Positions 7,721 to 15,773 of a stretch of DNA of 38,623 bases are shown piece by piece. The stretch is taken from positions 1 to 38,623 of the forward strand of contig SVDX01000025.1 of the NCBI GenBank assembly GCA_015057605.1. The letters are read 5' to 3'. The notes below the pieces were generated by a model. It saw nothing but the letters and a program-made list of their open reading frames with translations, had not been told where the DNA came from and searched no databases. Positions within the stretch are counted from its first letter, which is position 1. The number at the start of each line of letters is the position of its first letter. Origin of the DNA: Lachnospira sp. (GTDB taxonomy: Bacteria; Bacillota; Clostridia; Lachnospirales; Lachnospiraceae). Made by a program: the position numbers and the translations under genes.

Positions 7721-8011
7721 CTATTTATTTTGTTTTTTTATCTTATTTACAAAATACTGCGCAGCAATGTTGTATTCCATATCATCCTCTATATACATAA
7801 CTATCGGATTACCTTCTTCATCCTCTTCCACTTCGTAAAGCATATAGCTTTTTGAATAATCCAGTTCCTTTTCACCTTTAAGCGGAAGCAGGGCAAAATA
7901 TTTTTTGTTGTTAATTTCAAAATAAGAATACACGCCACAATCTATGCTTGTTCCATCTGCATACGGAAGCGTAACGACGATATCCCCTAACTTTTTTCCC
8001 ATGAAATCCAT
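7721..8011 (-). CDS. DUF1292 (YrzB-like) protein
   Basis: A 96-residue acidic soluble protein. The composition and motifs fit the DUF1292/YrzB family: a short beta-rich body with DYSKSYMLYEVEEDEEGN and a C-terminal YFVNKIKKQNK. No catalytic motif is visible. GAGGATTAAT precedes the ATG at 8011. It is the last gene of a long operon, after an uncharacterised membrane protein and an ABC exporter. Family members are common in Firmicutes but have no established biochemical role that I know of. Confidence 0.75.
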   Translation of the reverse strand: MDFMGKKLGDIVVTLPYADGTSIDCGVYSYFEINNKKYFALLPLKGEKELDYSKSYMLYEVEEDEEGNPIVMYIEDDMEYNIAAQYFVNKIKKQNK

Positions 8012-8029
8012 ATTAATCCTCTTTTCTCT

Positions 8030-8461
8030 TTACCTACGACTACGTTTCGTAGCTATTGCATATATTATTTGATAAATAGTGGCAATTACAATTATATGAC
8101 CAAAAACGAAAATTCCCATTTTGTCTTCGATTATTGCTTTTAAACCATATACTGTTTCTCCAATAGAATTTCCTAAAAAGTCTGTTGGGGTATAACCATT
8201 TACTGCTAAATCTATACAGTTTATAAGAACATACAACTCTAAACTTATTAAAAGATATAAGAAATATTGAGCTATAGCCCTACTTAATTTTACATTGTCC
8301 TTTTTTCGCAAATAGAACAAATAAAATAGCTCATAGAATACTGCCACAACAAATAAAAGTGCAATAATATCTGCCCATGTTCTTGCCGTCATATATGGCA
8401 GTGCCACTAATGCCAGCGTATACATAATAAAACTTATTTTAAAACCTATATTATATTTCAT
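8030..8461 (-). CDS. Four-segment membrane protein after ABC permease
   Basis: A 143-residue protein with about four hydrophobic segments: residues ~8-24, 30-52, 66-86 and 113-137. It ends in a basic tail (ATKRSRR). I do not recognise a family. The preferred start is ATG at 8461, two bases after the permease stop codon, suggesting translational coupling. The upstream in-frame ATG at 8494 would lie inside the permease gene. Position and coupling suggest an accessory part of the ABC exporter encoded by the two preceding genes, but no sequence motif shows this. Confidence 0.7.
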   Translation of the reverse strand: MKYNIGFKISFIMYTLALVALPYMTARTWADIIALLFVVAVFYELFYLFYLRKKDNVKLSRAIAQYFLYLLISLELYVLINCIDLAVNGYTPTDFLGNSIGETVYGLKAIIEDKMGIFVFGHIIVIATIYQIIYAIATKRSRR

Positions 8462-8463
8462 AA

Positions 8464-9237
8464 TTAAACCATCTCTTTTTTTCCGTACATCCAATATGCC
8501 CCTGCAAATAAGGCAGCTGATAATACAAGAGAAATTATAATATTTTCTACACCTATTTCTCCGTTTTTAACTATGTAAGCCGTATCGCTTAAGGTATATG
8601 GATTGATGTATTTTAATTTTTCCAAAAAGTCCGCAAGCTTAGATATTATAAGCACTACATACATTATAAATGGTATTCCCATTGCAAGTCCTGCATTTCC
8701 CTTAAATGCCACTGATAAAAACAAACTCAAAAAATAGAAAGGCAGATATACAAGTATCGGAGTAAGTGTCATTAAAAGTGTAAGCTTTACATCCAAATCC
8801 TCTGTACATGCTAATCCAATCATAATTGTAATTGCAATTATCACTGTAAGTGCCACGATTAAACAGATGTCAGCCAAAACCTTTTTTGTCATAATCTTAC
8901 CTGTCGTTACCGGCTTTGTTGCAAGGTACTCAATTGTTTTATCCTTCTTCTCACGGTAAACCGCATTAATTCCAAGCATTGAACTATAAATGCTTACGCC
9001 AAGAATTACCATAATCATACCCTCTGAGCTCACCCAACCAAATGCGGTTGAGATAGATGTCATATTCATAGCCTCTAACATTTCTTTAGGAAAGCTTTGA
9101 AGCATTTGGTCAATCTCTTCTCCACCTGATTCAATAATGGAAGGATACATTGCAAATACAAATGCAAATGTTACAACAAATACAAGTGCCCATATTATAA
9201 AACCTTTTAAATTTATTATTAGTTCTCTTCTAAACAT
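8464..9237 (-). CDS. ABC-2 type transporter permease
   Basis: A 257-residue integral membrane protein with an N-terminal hydrophobic segment (FIIWALVFVVTFAFVFAMY). A polar loop follows (about residues 32-70), then five further hydrophobic segments. The motif YREKKDKTIEYLATKPVTTG after the second segment is typical of ABC-2 permeases, where a cytoplasmic coupling helix meets the ATPase. It starts 10 bases after the ATPase gene and should form the export complex with it. The substrate is unknown; related two-gene systems export peptides, lipids or antibiotics. Confidence 0.88.
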   Translation of the reverse strand: MFRRELIINLKGFIIWALVFVVTFAFVFAMYPSIIESGGEEIDQMLQSFPKEMLEAMNMTSISTAFGWVSSEGMIMVILGVSIYSSMLGINAVYREKKDKTIEYLATKPVTTGKIMTKKVLADICLIVALTVIIAITIMIGLACTEDLDVKLTLLMTLTPILVYLPFYFLSLFLSVAFKGNAGLAMGIPFIMYVVLIISKLADFLEKLKYINPYTLSDTAYIVKNGEIGVENIIISLVLSAALFAGAYWMYGKKEMV

Positions 9238-9247
9238 AATCCACCGC

Positions 9248-10060
9248 CTATTCGTAATAATGCATAAATATTTCTTCTAAATTCGGCTCTTCTATCAAAA
9301 GCTTATCAAGCTTTTTAGTACTAAGCTCTTTGATAAGTGTATTTATGTCATCTTTATATATAAGGCTTTTTTCTTCGCCATTTTCTATGTATTTTACTTT
9401 GTAAGCCTCTGTTGTGGTTAGGCTGTTAGTTGATGCAATCTTTATAATTCTACCATCCTTTATTATACCAACCGTATCACAAAGTTTTTTTACTTCCATA
9501 AGGTTATGGCTTGAAAACAAAAATGTTGTTCCCTGATTTTTTTCATCTAATATTATTTTGTACACCTCTTCTTGCATAAGAGGGTCTAAGCCACTTGTTG
9601 CCTCGTCCATTATTACCAACTTAGGGTCTTGCATAAAGCTGAGAACAATACCTACTTTTTTAATATTACCAAGCGAAAGTTCTCCTATTTTTTTGCTGGT
9701 ATCTAATTGTAATTTTTGTGCGTAAGCCAATCCCTTAGGCAAAGTATCTTTCCCATAAAAGCTATCATTATATTTTAACATATCAATAACTTTTAATTCT
9801 TTGTAAAGAGCCGGTTCGCTTGGAAGATAGCCAATTTTTTCATAGGCCTTTACATCATTTTTTATAAGCTCTTTTCCGTCAAATTCAATACTGCCACCAT
9901 CCTTGTTGATAAGATTCATTATGCATCTTATGGTGGTGGATTTACCTGCACCATTTGGACCTATAAAGCCAAATATTTCTCCTTTTTTTACAGAAAAAGA
10001 GACATCCTCTGCCCCCCTTGTCTGCCCATAATATTTTTTCAAATTAGTTATTCTTAGCAT
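9248..10060 (-). CDS. ABC transporter ATP-binding protein
   Basis: A 270-residue ATPase with Walker A GPNGAGKST (Lys40), a signature that reads LSLGN (residues 128-132) instead of LSGGQ, and Walker B VIMDEATSGLDP (149-160). The switch histidine is in SSHNLMEVKKLC. A C-terminal extension of about 50 residues is usual for drug- or peptide-exporting ABC-2 systems. The ATPase and permease genes are adjacent and form a complete minimal exporter. The altered signature motif is seen in several exporters and does not by itself indicate loss of function. Confidence 0.93.
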   Translation of the reverse strand: MLRITNLKKYYGQTRGAEDVSFSVKKGEIFGFIGPNGAGKSTTIRCIMNLINKDGGSIEFDGKELIKNDVKAYEKIGYLPSEPALYKELKVIDMLKYNDSFYGKDTLPKGLAYAQKLQLDTSKKIGELSLGNIKKVGIVLSFMQDPKLVIMDEATSGLDPLMQEEVYKIILDEKNQGTTFLFSSHNLMEVKKLCDTVGIIKDGRIIKIASTNSLTTTEAYKVKYIENGEEKSLIYKDDINTLIKELSTKKLDKLLIEEPNLEEIFMHYYE

Positions 10061-10074
10061 ATGTATACCTCTTA

Positions 10075-10566
10075 CTATAAATTGATACTGATATTTCGTC
10101 CTGTTGGTTTATACTGATAATATCTTACACCTGCCGCATCAAGCATACGCTTTGAAGCGATTACCGAAGGAGTATTAGCATACTTATCCTCTTCATAAAT
10201 AATAGTTGCAATGCCTGCCTGAATTATAGCCTTTGCACATTCATTGCACGGAAAGAGTGATACATAAAGCTTCGCGCCTTCTAATTGTGTTCCTTTATAA
10301 TTAAGTATTGCATTTAGCTCGCTGTGAGTAGTATAAAAATATTTATTATCGAGAGGATCTCCTTCTCTACACCATGGAAATTCATCATCTGAACAACCAC
10401 GCGGAAGACCATTGTATCCCATAGATAATATTTTATTATCCTTACTTACTATGCAACAACCAACCTGAGTGTTTGGATCCTTTGATCTCATAGCCGACAA
10501 TTTTGCTACACCCATAAAGTATTCATCCCAGGTAATGTAATCTTCTCTCTTTTGATTTAAACTCAT
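10075..10566 (-). CDS. dCMP deaminase
   Basis: A 163-residue cytidine/deoxycytidylate deaminase-family enzyme that converts dCMP to dUMP for thymidylate synthesis. The zinc site is clear: HSE (His81, catalytic Glu83) and PCNEC (Cys107, Cys110). The segment YNGLPRGCSDDEFPW is typical of dCMP deaminases (ComEB-like). The start is ATG at 10566, seven bases after a GAGGA site; the GTG at 10578 overlaps the preceding stop codon and is less likely. It follows the RpiB gene directly in the operon. Confidence 0.92.
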   Translation of the reverse strand: MSLNQKREDYITWDEYFMGVAKLSAMRSKDPNTQVGCCIVSKDNKILSMGYNGLPRGCSDDEFPWCREGDPLDNKYFYTTHSELNAILNYKGTQLEGAKLYVSLFPCNECAKAIIQAGIATIIYEEDKYANTPSVIASKRMLDAAGVRYYQYKPTGRNISINL

Positions 10567-10577
10567 ATAAATCCTCA

Positions 10578-11462
10578 CTATTGTTCAATCTTGTTGATTC
10601 TTCTAATGTGTCTTTCGTCATTTGAAAATTCTGTATTAAGGAAAGTATCAACTATCTCAAATGCAAGCTCCTTATCTACAATCTTTGCACCAAGTGCTAA
10701 TACATTTGCATTGTTGTGCTCTCTTGTTGCCTTTGCCATAAATGTATTTGTGCAAAGTGCAGCTCTTATGCCACTTACCTTATTGGCAACAATTGAAATA
10801 CCAATACCAGTACTGCAAATAACAATACCTCTTTGGCATCTTCCATCTGCTACTGCTTCAGCTGCAGCACGTCCAAAATCTGGATAATCGCAAGAATTAG
10901 TATTGTAGCATCCAAAATCATGGCAATCATAGCCTTTCTGAGTTAAATACTCTCTTATGGCCTCCTTTAATTCGTATCCGCCATGGTCACATCCTAATGA
11001 TATCATTCTTAATTCCTCCTGTTTGATTTTTTCACTTACTTTTAATAATAATCTTTTTATTTGTCCAAAACACATTTTATATGTGTCTGCATCCTTACCG
11101 TAAGGATCTATAATTTCTTCGTCCTCACCAACATATTCCGCTATCGTATATACATTTATGGCATTTAAATAGTCATCATAAATACTTAGTTTTGTCTTTT
11201 CGTCAATGGTAAGCACCAAAATATCCTTACCAAAATCGAATTCCTCTATCTGCTTTGATATAAGACCCTCTTCTACATCAAGTCCATCATCTATAAGTAT
11301 CTGCTCCATTTTTGCGCTATAGGGCTCGGGAAACATAACTACTGTTCCACGTGACTCTACCACGATTCTGTTGTTGATATGCTTAAAATATATTTCCGCC
11401 ATAGGACTTAAATATGTATTTTCTTTGCACACAAACAACAATTTCTTGTATCTTGTTTTCAT
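10578..11462 (-). CDS. rpiB: LMW-phosphatase-like (YwlE) / ribose-5-phosphate isomerase B fusion
   Basis: A 294-residue two-domain protein. Residues 1-~145 are a low-molecular-weight protein phosphatase fold, like YwlE. The active-site loop reads VCKENTYLSPMAE: Cys12 is kept, but the Arg of CX5R is Leu18 and the usual Gly is Glu14. The DP pair of the general acid remains (IIDPYGKD). Residues ~153-294 are a complete RpiB (SLGCDHGGYELKEAI, STGIGISIVANKV), which interconverts ribose-5-phosphate and ribulose-5-phosphate. In Bacillus ywlC, ywlE and ywlF are adjacent separate genes; here ywlE and ywlF are in one frame after the Sua5 gene. A perfect AGGAGG site and ATG at 11006 could also start RpiB alone. 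The phosphatase half is probably catalytically dead. Confidence 0.9.
   Translation of the reverse strand: MKTRYKKLLFVCKENTYLSPMAEIYFKHINNRIVVESRGTVVMFPEPYSAKMEQILIDDGLDVEEGLISKQIEEFDFGKDILVLTIDEKTKLSIYDDYLNAINVYTIAEYVGEDEEIIDPYGKDADTYKMCFGQIKRLLLKVSEKIKQEELRMISLGCDHGGYELKEAIREYLTQKGYDCHDFGCYNTNSCDYPDFGRAAAEAVADGRCQRGIVICSTGIGISIVANKVSGIRAALCTNTFMAKATREHNNANVLALGAKIVDKELAFEIVDTFLNTEFSNDERHIRRINKIEQ
11004..11020 (-). promoter_or_regulatory. Internal ribosome binding site and ATG for RpiB alone
   Basis: AGGAGG (11015-11020) lies eight bases before an in-frame ATG (11004-11006), exactly at the junction of the phosphatase and RpiB domains. Initiation here would give a 142-residue RpiB, the normal family length. 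A site this good inside an open frame is unlikely to be chance. Confidence 0.7.
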
Positions 11463-11474
11463 AATGAATTCCTT

Positions 11475-12524
11475 TTACAATCTTATAATATTATGTCCTG
11501 CTGCCTTAATCAATCTGTTCATTATAGCCTGTCCCACTGCCTGATTTTCAAAGCTTTCAGCATAAATGTAGTCCATATCAAGCTCATCGCAACGGCGTAG
11601 TGCCGCGTATAAATGTCTTGCCACTGCATCCTCATTTTCTCTGCTTCCAAGGTCATATACATAATCTGCCTCGTAGGCGAAAACATTTTCACTGGTTGCA
11701 AGTACCGCTGTTTTTAAATCTTCCTTTTCGTTAGCCGCAGCCTTTTCATTGATGTATGCTATTACCTTAGCTACATCACCTTCAACTATTGCAAGCTCTC
11801 CCTTTGGGGCATAATGCTTATATTTCATTCCCGGTGCTTTTGGTTTTGCACTGTTGTCTATGCCTAATATAGCCTTGTCTACTTCTACCGTTCCAATAAC
11901 CTCTTCAAGCATTTCCTTTGTTATACAGCCCGGTCTTAATATCATCGGCACCTCATCACTCAAATCTACTATTGTGGATTCAAGACCAATATCGCCACTT
12001 CCACCGTCAATAATCATATCTATGCGCCCGTTCATATCCTCATATACATGAGCTGCGCTTGTAGGACTCGGCTTACCCGAGGTATTGGCACTTGGTGCAG
12101 CTATATACACACCTGCTTCCTTAATTAGCTTTAAAGCAACCTTATGGTTAGGCATTCTAATCGCTACTGTATCTAAGCCACCAGTTGTTGTCATTGGCAC
12201 AATTTCGCTCTTTTCTAATATTATTGTAAGTGGCCCTGGCCAAAATGCCTTTGCCAAAGCCACTGCCTTATCTGTCACATTATTAGACAATTCATAAATG
12301 TCTTTTTTATCGGCAATATGAACTATTAGCGGATTATCTGATGGTCTGCCTTTTGCCGCATATATCTTGCTTGCAGCCAACGGTGATAATGCATTTGCTC
12401 CAAGACCATATACTGTCTCCGTTGGAAATGCCACCAAACCGTCTGCTCGTAATATACTTGCCGCATCACTAAAATCTGCTTTATCAATATTGTCAATGTC
12501 AACTTTTTTCAATATTGTTTCCAT
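11475..12524 (-). CDS. tsaC: L-threonylcarbamoyladenylate synthase, Sua5 type
   Basis: A 349-residue enzyme making threonylcarbamoyl-AMP from threonine, bicarbonate and ATP, the first step of t6A37 tRNA modification. The YrdC domain covers about residues 15-205 (FPTETVYGLGANA, AAKGRPSDNPLIVHI, PSANTSGKPSPTSA). The linker PGMKYKHYAPKGEL leads to a C-terminal Sua5 domain, making this the long Sua5 form rather than short TsaC. It lies between cwlD and the YwlE/RpiB gene, the same neighbourhood as ywlC in Bacillus. Confidence 0.95.
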   Translation of the reverse strand: METILKKVDIDNIDKADFSDAASILRADGLVAFPTETVYGLGANALSPLAASKIYAAKGRPSDNPLIVHIADKKDIYELSNNVTDKAVALAKAFWPGPLTIILEKSEIVPMTTTGGLDTVAIRMPNHKVALKLIKEAGVYIAAPSANTSGKPSPTSAAHVYEDMNGRIDMIIDGGSGDIGLESTIVDLSDEVPMILRPGCITKEMLEEVIGTVEVDKAILGIDNSAKPKAPGMKYKHYAPKGELAIVEGDVAKVIAYINEKAAANEKEDLKTAVLATSENVFAYEADYVYDLGSRENEDAVARHLYAALRRCDELDMDYIYAESFENQAVGQAIMNRLIKAAGHNIIRL

Positions 12525-12541
12525 ATCCGTTGCCTCTTTTA

Positions 12542-13237
12542 CTATTCTGCTTTTTGCAGGTACTCAAGCGCTCCCTTTGCTATGGCATCGGCAATTTCCT
12601 TTTGATACTCACTTGTATTAAGTAGGGTTGCCTCCTCCCAGTTTGAAAGAAATCCGCACTCAACAATGACTGTAGGACACGGAGTATTTAATAAAAGATA
12701 ATAATTATCATTACTCTTATGTACCCGGTCATTGCCTCTTTTTATGTTAGTATTTAAACTGTTCTGAATAGCATTTGCAAGTTCTTTTCCCTCTGTCGAA
12801 TGTGAGTAATAAAACACCTGCGCGCCATTTACTTTTTCATCACTAAAGCTGTTTTGATGTATGCTTATTACAAGCTTTGCGCCTGCATTAGCTACAATTT
12901 CACATCTTTTCTTCATATCCTCGTTCTTTTTGTTAGAAGCATTTTTTGAATAAAGACCGTTATCATCAGTTCTTGTAAGAATAACCTTATAGCCTTCCTT
13001 TTCAAAATTCTCTTTCAACATAAGACTTATTTTTAAATTAATGTCCTTTTCAAGAACATTGTTGACACCTATCTTTCCAGGGTCAACTCCGCCGTGTCCG
13101 GCGTCAATTACAATTACCGCCTTGCTTTGCGCCTCATTCTCTGTCTTAGCGGCTGTTGGCAGTACATAGACTACATTGGTTGCAATGGATATAAGCATAA
13201 GCACTGACATCACAATCTCAATTGCCTTTTTTTGCAT
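12542..13237 (-). CDS. cwlD: N-acetylmuramoyl-L-alanine amidase, CwlD-like
   Basis: A 231-residue Amidase_3 enzyme with an N-terminal membrane anchor or signal segment (residues 6-30). Zinc and catalytic residues are visible: His48 in VIDAGHGG, Glu63 in NNVLEKDINL, His127 in ISIHQNS and Glu193 in VIVECGFLSN. CwlD removes the peptide side chain from spore cortex muramic acid to form muramic lactam. The length and single-domain layout fit CwlD. A role in vegetative peptidoglycan is possible. It follows the GH18 gene by 34 bases. Confidence 0.88.
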   Translation of the reverse strand: MQKKAIEIVMSVLMLISIATNVVYVLPTAAKTENEAQSKAVIVIDAGHGGVDPGKIGVNNVLEKDINLKISLMLKENFEKEGYKVILTRTDDNGLYSKNASNKKNEDMKKRCEIVANAGAKLVISIHQNSFSDEKVNGAQVFYYSHSTEGKELANAIQNSLNTNIKRGNDRVHKSNDNYYLLLNTPCPTVIVECGFLSNWEEATLLNTSEYQKEIADAIAKGALEYLQKAE

Positions 13238-13271
13238 TACTTACCTCAAAAAATGTTATTAATACATTTTA

Positions 13272-15035
13272 TTATTTGACGTATTGTTCTATGACTGACC
13301 AAACTGAAGAATCTTCCATTCCAAGTCTCCAATATGCAAAATTCTTAACGCCTTTATTGGCAGCTAACTTCATCTTCATTTCGATTGACTTAGCATCCTC
13401 AATCCATACTTTATATTTATATGCGCCAGCTGTATACTCTGCATAATACTGACCACATTCTTCATCCCAAATAATATTTGCATTAAAGCTGTTAATAGTA
13501 TACATTGTTGCCGCCATATCTGTTGTTGCATATATTTCTGGTTTTTCTGATGTACCATCAGCCTTTTCTCTCCAGATTCTTGTATAGAAAGGCATACCAT
13601 TAATAATCTTATCAAGCTCAACTTCACTCATAGTCTTTACAATACCATTTTCAACATATGGTAATGATGCAACAGAACCCGCCTGTGTGCTACCTGAAGT
13701 ATGCTCATCATAGCCCATGATAATTACATAATCTACAACCTTTCCTTGCTCTGTTCGGTTATAGTAATTGTTATAACCCATTGGTACATAATTGTCTGTA
13801 GAAAGGACTATGTTATTAGCTCTGCACTCTACCGACAATTCTCTAAGGAATTGTGTATAGTGTCTTGCTCCACCATATTTGATATATTCAAAGTCAATAT
13901 TTAAGCCATCATAGCCATACTTTGTCGCATCAGCAATAAGCTTATCTATTACCTTTTTTCTTGCTACGATATTTGATAAAAATTCTTCTGTTGTTGAACT
14001 TATTGAGAAATCGGAAATCAAAGGCCATACCTCAATTCCTTTTTCATGCATTTTATCTACAAAGCTCTTGCTTGCGCCTGAGCTTACATTGCCATAGATG
14101 TCTTTTACCTGATACCATACTGGCGAAATAGTGTTAACACTTGTTCCTGAAAGCATTTCATCAATATTGTCACCATTGCCTGCCTGATACCATGCAAGCG
14201 AAATCACATGATCCTTTTTAATATTTGAATATCCTGGATCATTAAGCCATGCATAGCCGTTATGGTCTGTTACCTGAGTAAGATATTTTGTATAAAGGTA
14301 CCCATAACAGCCATTTTCCTTAACTACCTGTGTAAACATTTCACCAGATGATACTACATATACTATCTCATCCTGCTCAACCATATCTACGACCTTACTG
14401 TTGATACCCTCTTTTTCTCTAATAGCCACTTTTCTGTCAGCCTTAACTGGAGAAGCCCATATATTGCCCGAAGTACCAAATGCAGTCTTAATAACGACTC
14501 TTGTAGGATTTTCTTCAATACGGTAATCAAAGGACTGTCTTATCTTTTTTGCATAATCTAACTCAATATAAATATTTTCCTCTTCTAAAAGCACTACAGG
14601 ATAGTCAAGATTAGTAACCTCACCTGACTTCATATCTGTGTATTTAGTGTCATTTGGAACATATTTGTAAGTTGTTGTTGCCGTTGTATATAAAACTGCC
14701 TTATTTGTTTTGTCATAATAAAATCTATCATTAAGGTAAGTAGCAACGTCTGCCTGAAGAATATACCACTTACCGTCCTTATTAAGTGCAGTAAGCTCTC
14801 TTGATAAACCGTTAAGAATTACTGGTATCTCATCCTCTTCGACATTGAAATACTTAAGCAAATCTACCTTCGCTGTATTTCCGTCAGTGGTAAGATTCTT
14901 TCCTTTAAAATTAAATATATCTTTAGAAATTAACAATGCACAAAGAGCCACAATCGCAGCTATCCCTAAAATAGGAAACAAAATATTACTAATTAATAAA
15001 TGCACGTTATTGCTTTTTATCTTTTTATCTGCCAT
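13272..15035 (-). CDS. Membrane-anchored GH18 (YaaH-like) hydrolase with SH3 domain
   Basis: A 587-residue extracellular enzyme tied to the membrane by one N-terminal segment (about residues 13-37). Residues ~60-185 look like copper-amine-oxidase-N type stalk repeats (YFNVEEDEIPVILNG...). An SH3-like region covers ~190-255 (KVAIREKEGINSKVVDMVEQ). The C-terminal half (~275-587) is a GH18 barrel. Its catalytic strand reads YDGLNIDFE: catalytic Glu383 is kept, while the middle Asp of DGxDxDxE is Asn, as in spore-peptidoglycan GH18 enzymes such as YaaH. The neighbouring cwlD supports a cell-wall or spore-cortex substrate. This is the first gene of the operon. Confidence 0.88.
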   Translation of the reverse strand: MADKKIKSNNVHLLISNILFPILGIAAIVALCALLISKDIFNFKGKNLTTDGNTAKVDLLKYFNVEEDEIPVILNGLSRELTALNKDGKWYILQADVATYLNDRFYYDKTNKAVLYTTATTTYKYVPNDTKYTDMKSGEVTNLDYPVVLLEEENIYIELDYAKKIRQSFDYRIEENPTRVVIKTAFGTSGNIWASPVKADRKVAIREKEGINSKVVDMVEQDEIVYVVSSGEMFTQVVKENGCYGYLYTKYLTQVTDHNGYAWLNDPGYSNIKKDHVISLAWYQAGNGDNIDEMLSGTSVNTISPVWYQVKDIYGNVSSGASKSFVDKMHEKGIEVWPLISDFSISSTTEEFLSNIVARKKVIDKLIADATKYGYDGLNIDFEYIKYGGARHYTQFLRELSVECRANNIVLSTDNYVPMGYNNYYNRTEQGKVVDYVIIMGYDEHTSGSTQAGSVASLPYVENGIVKTMSEVELDKIINGMPFYTRIWREKADGTSEKPEIYATTDMAATMYTINSFNANIIWDEECGQYYAEYTAGAYKYKVWIEDAKSIEMKMKLAANKGVKNFAYWRLGMEDSSVWSVIEQYVK

Positions 15036-15063
15036 TCAAACTTCCTCCTTAGACAATCATCTT

Positions 15064-15092
15064 ATTATACCACTTTAATCAGATTTAGTCAT
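15064..15092 (-). promoter_or_regulatory. Promoter of the GH18-cwlD-Sua5-rpiB operon
   Basis: On the minus strand, ATGACT (15087-15092) and a perfect TATAAT (15064-15069) are separated by 17 bases, upstream of an AAGGAGG site. No other clear promoter was seen in the nine-gene run. Confidence 0.65.
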
Positions 15093-15107
15093 TATAATTT
15101 TTTCTAA

Positions 15108-15147
15108 AATCGAAACAAAGAGCTGCCAGGTCAACCTGACAGCTCAT
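15108..15147 (-). terminator. Terminator of the kinase/MinD-like operon
   Basis: On the minus strand, GAGCTGTCAGG pairs with CCTGGCAGCTC (one mismatch) across a TTGA loop at about 15120-15145, followed by a T-rich stretch (TTTGTTTCGATTTT). It separates the kinase operon from the GH18 promoter. Confidence 0.65.
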
Positions 15148-15209
15148 AACATTCTGTATAAAGAGGGAACCTTATCAGAAATTTTGTTGATATATTATCC
15201 GATGTAGCA

Positions 15210-15773
15210 TTAACAAAGCAGTTTCTCCATTAACTCAAGGTTATTATGCTTTATTTTAAATATATCCGGATTATATGGTATTTTGTATACCGGGATTCTT
15301 TTATCCATACCAAGCGTCATCTTGTCCTTTAAAATTCCAAACGTCGCTGTATAAATCCATTTATCACAATTACATTCACCACTTGTCCGTTCAATAAATT
15401 TATAATAATTTATAATATTCCACGGGTTAACGTCACCAACTACTATTTTCTTATTACATCTAAGAAATTCACTTCTTCCTTTAAAATAATCACTTGAAAA
15501 ATCAATAACAATATAATCATAACCCTTTGCAATCAGCTCTGGTAGCTTTTCAACGTATACACTGGTATAAAAATTAATTCCATAATGTTTAAACTTCTTT
15601 TCATTTTCGCATAACCATTTGACGGAGGATTCACCATCATATTCCAAATATCCAACCTTTTTCCCATACACATTTGCTATATAATTTGATATCATAATTG
15701 CCAAATGCGTTACGCCAACCTTAGAATCAGTCCCCATTACTCCTATAATTTTTGTTTCTCCTTTTTTTCTCAT
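15210..15773 (-). CDS. Atypical MinD/CpaE-like P-loop protein
   Basis: A 187-residue soluble protein with a deviant Walker A region GTDSKVGVTHLA (residues 14-25) and a Walker B-like strand YDYIVIDFSS (Asp91). The Lys of GKT is Val and a His follows the Thr. The same THxxIM pattern occurs in the C-terminal half of the kinase encoded just upstream (GTKGGIGCTHVSIM), so the two are paralogues. Loss of the P-loop Lys resembles CpaE/TadZ pilus-localisation proteins, but no pilus gene is nearby. The start has GAAGGAG seven bases upstream and lies 47 bases inside the kinase gene. Function is unknown; nucleotide binding with poor hydrolysis is a fair guess. Confidence 0.75.
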   Translation of the reverse strand: MRKKGETKIIGVMGTDSKVGVTHLAIMISNYIANVYGKKVGYLEYDGESSVKWLCENEKKFKHYGINFYTSVYVEKLPELIAKGYDYIVIDFSSDYFKGRSEFLRCNKKIVVGDVNPWNIINYYKFIERTSGECNCDKWIYTATFGILKDKMTLGMDKRIPVYKIPYNPDIFKIKHNNLELMEKLLC

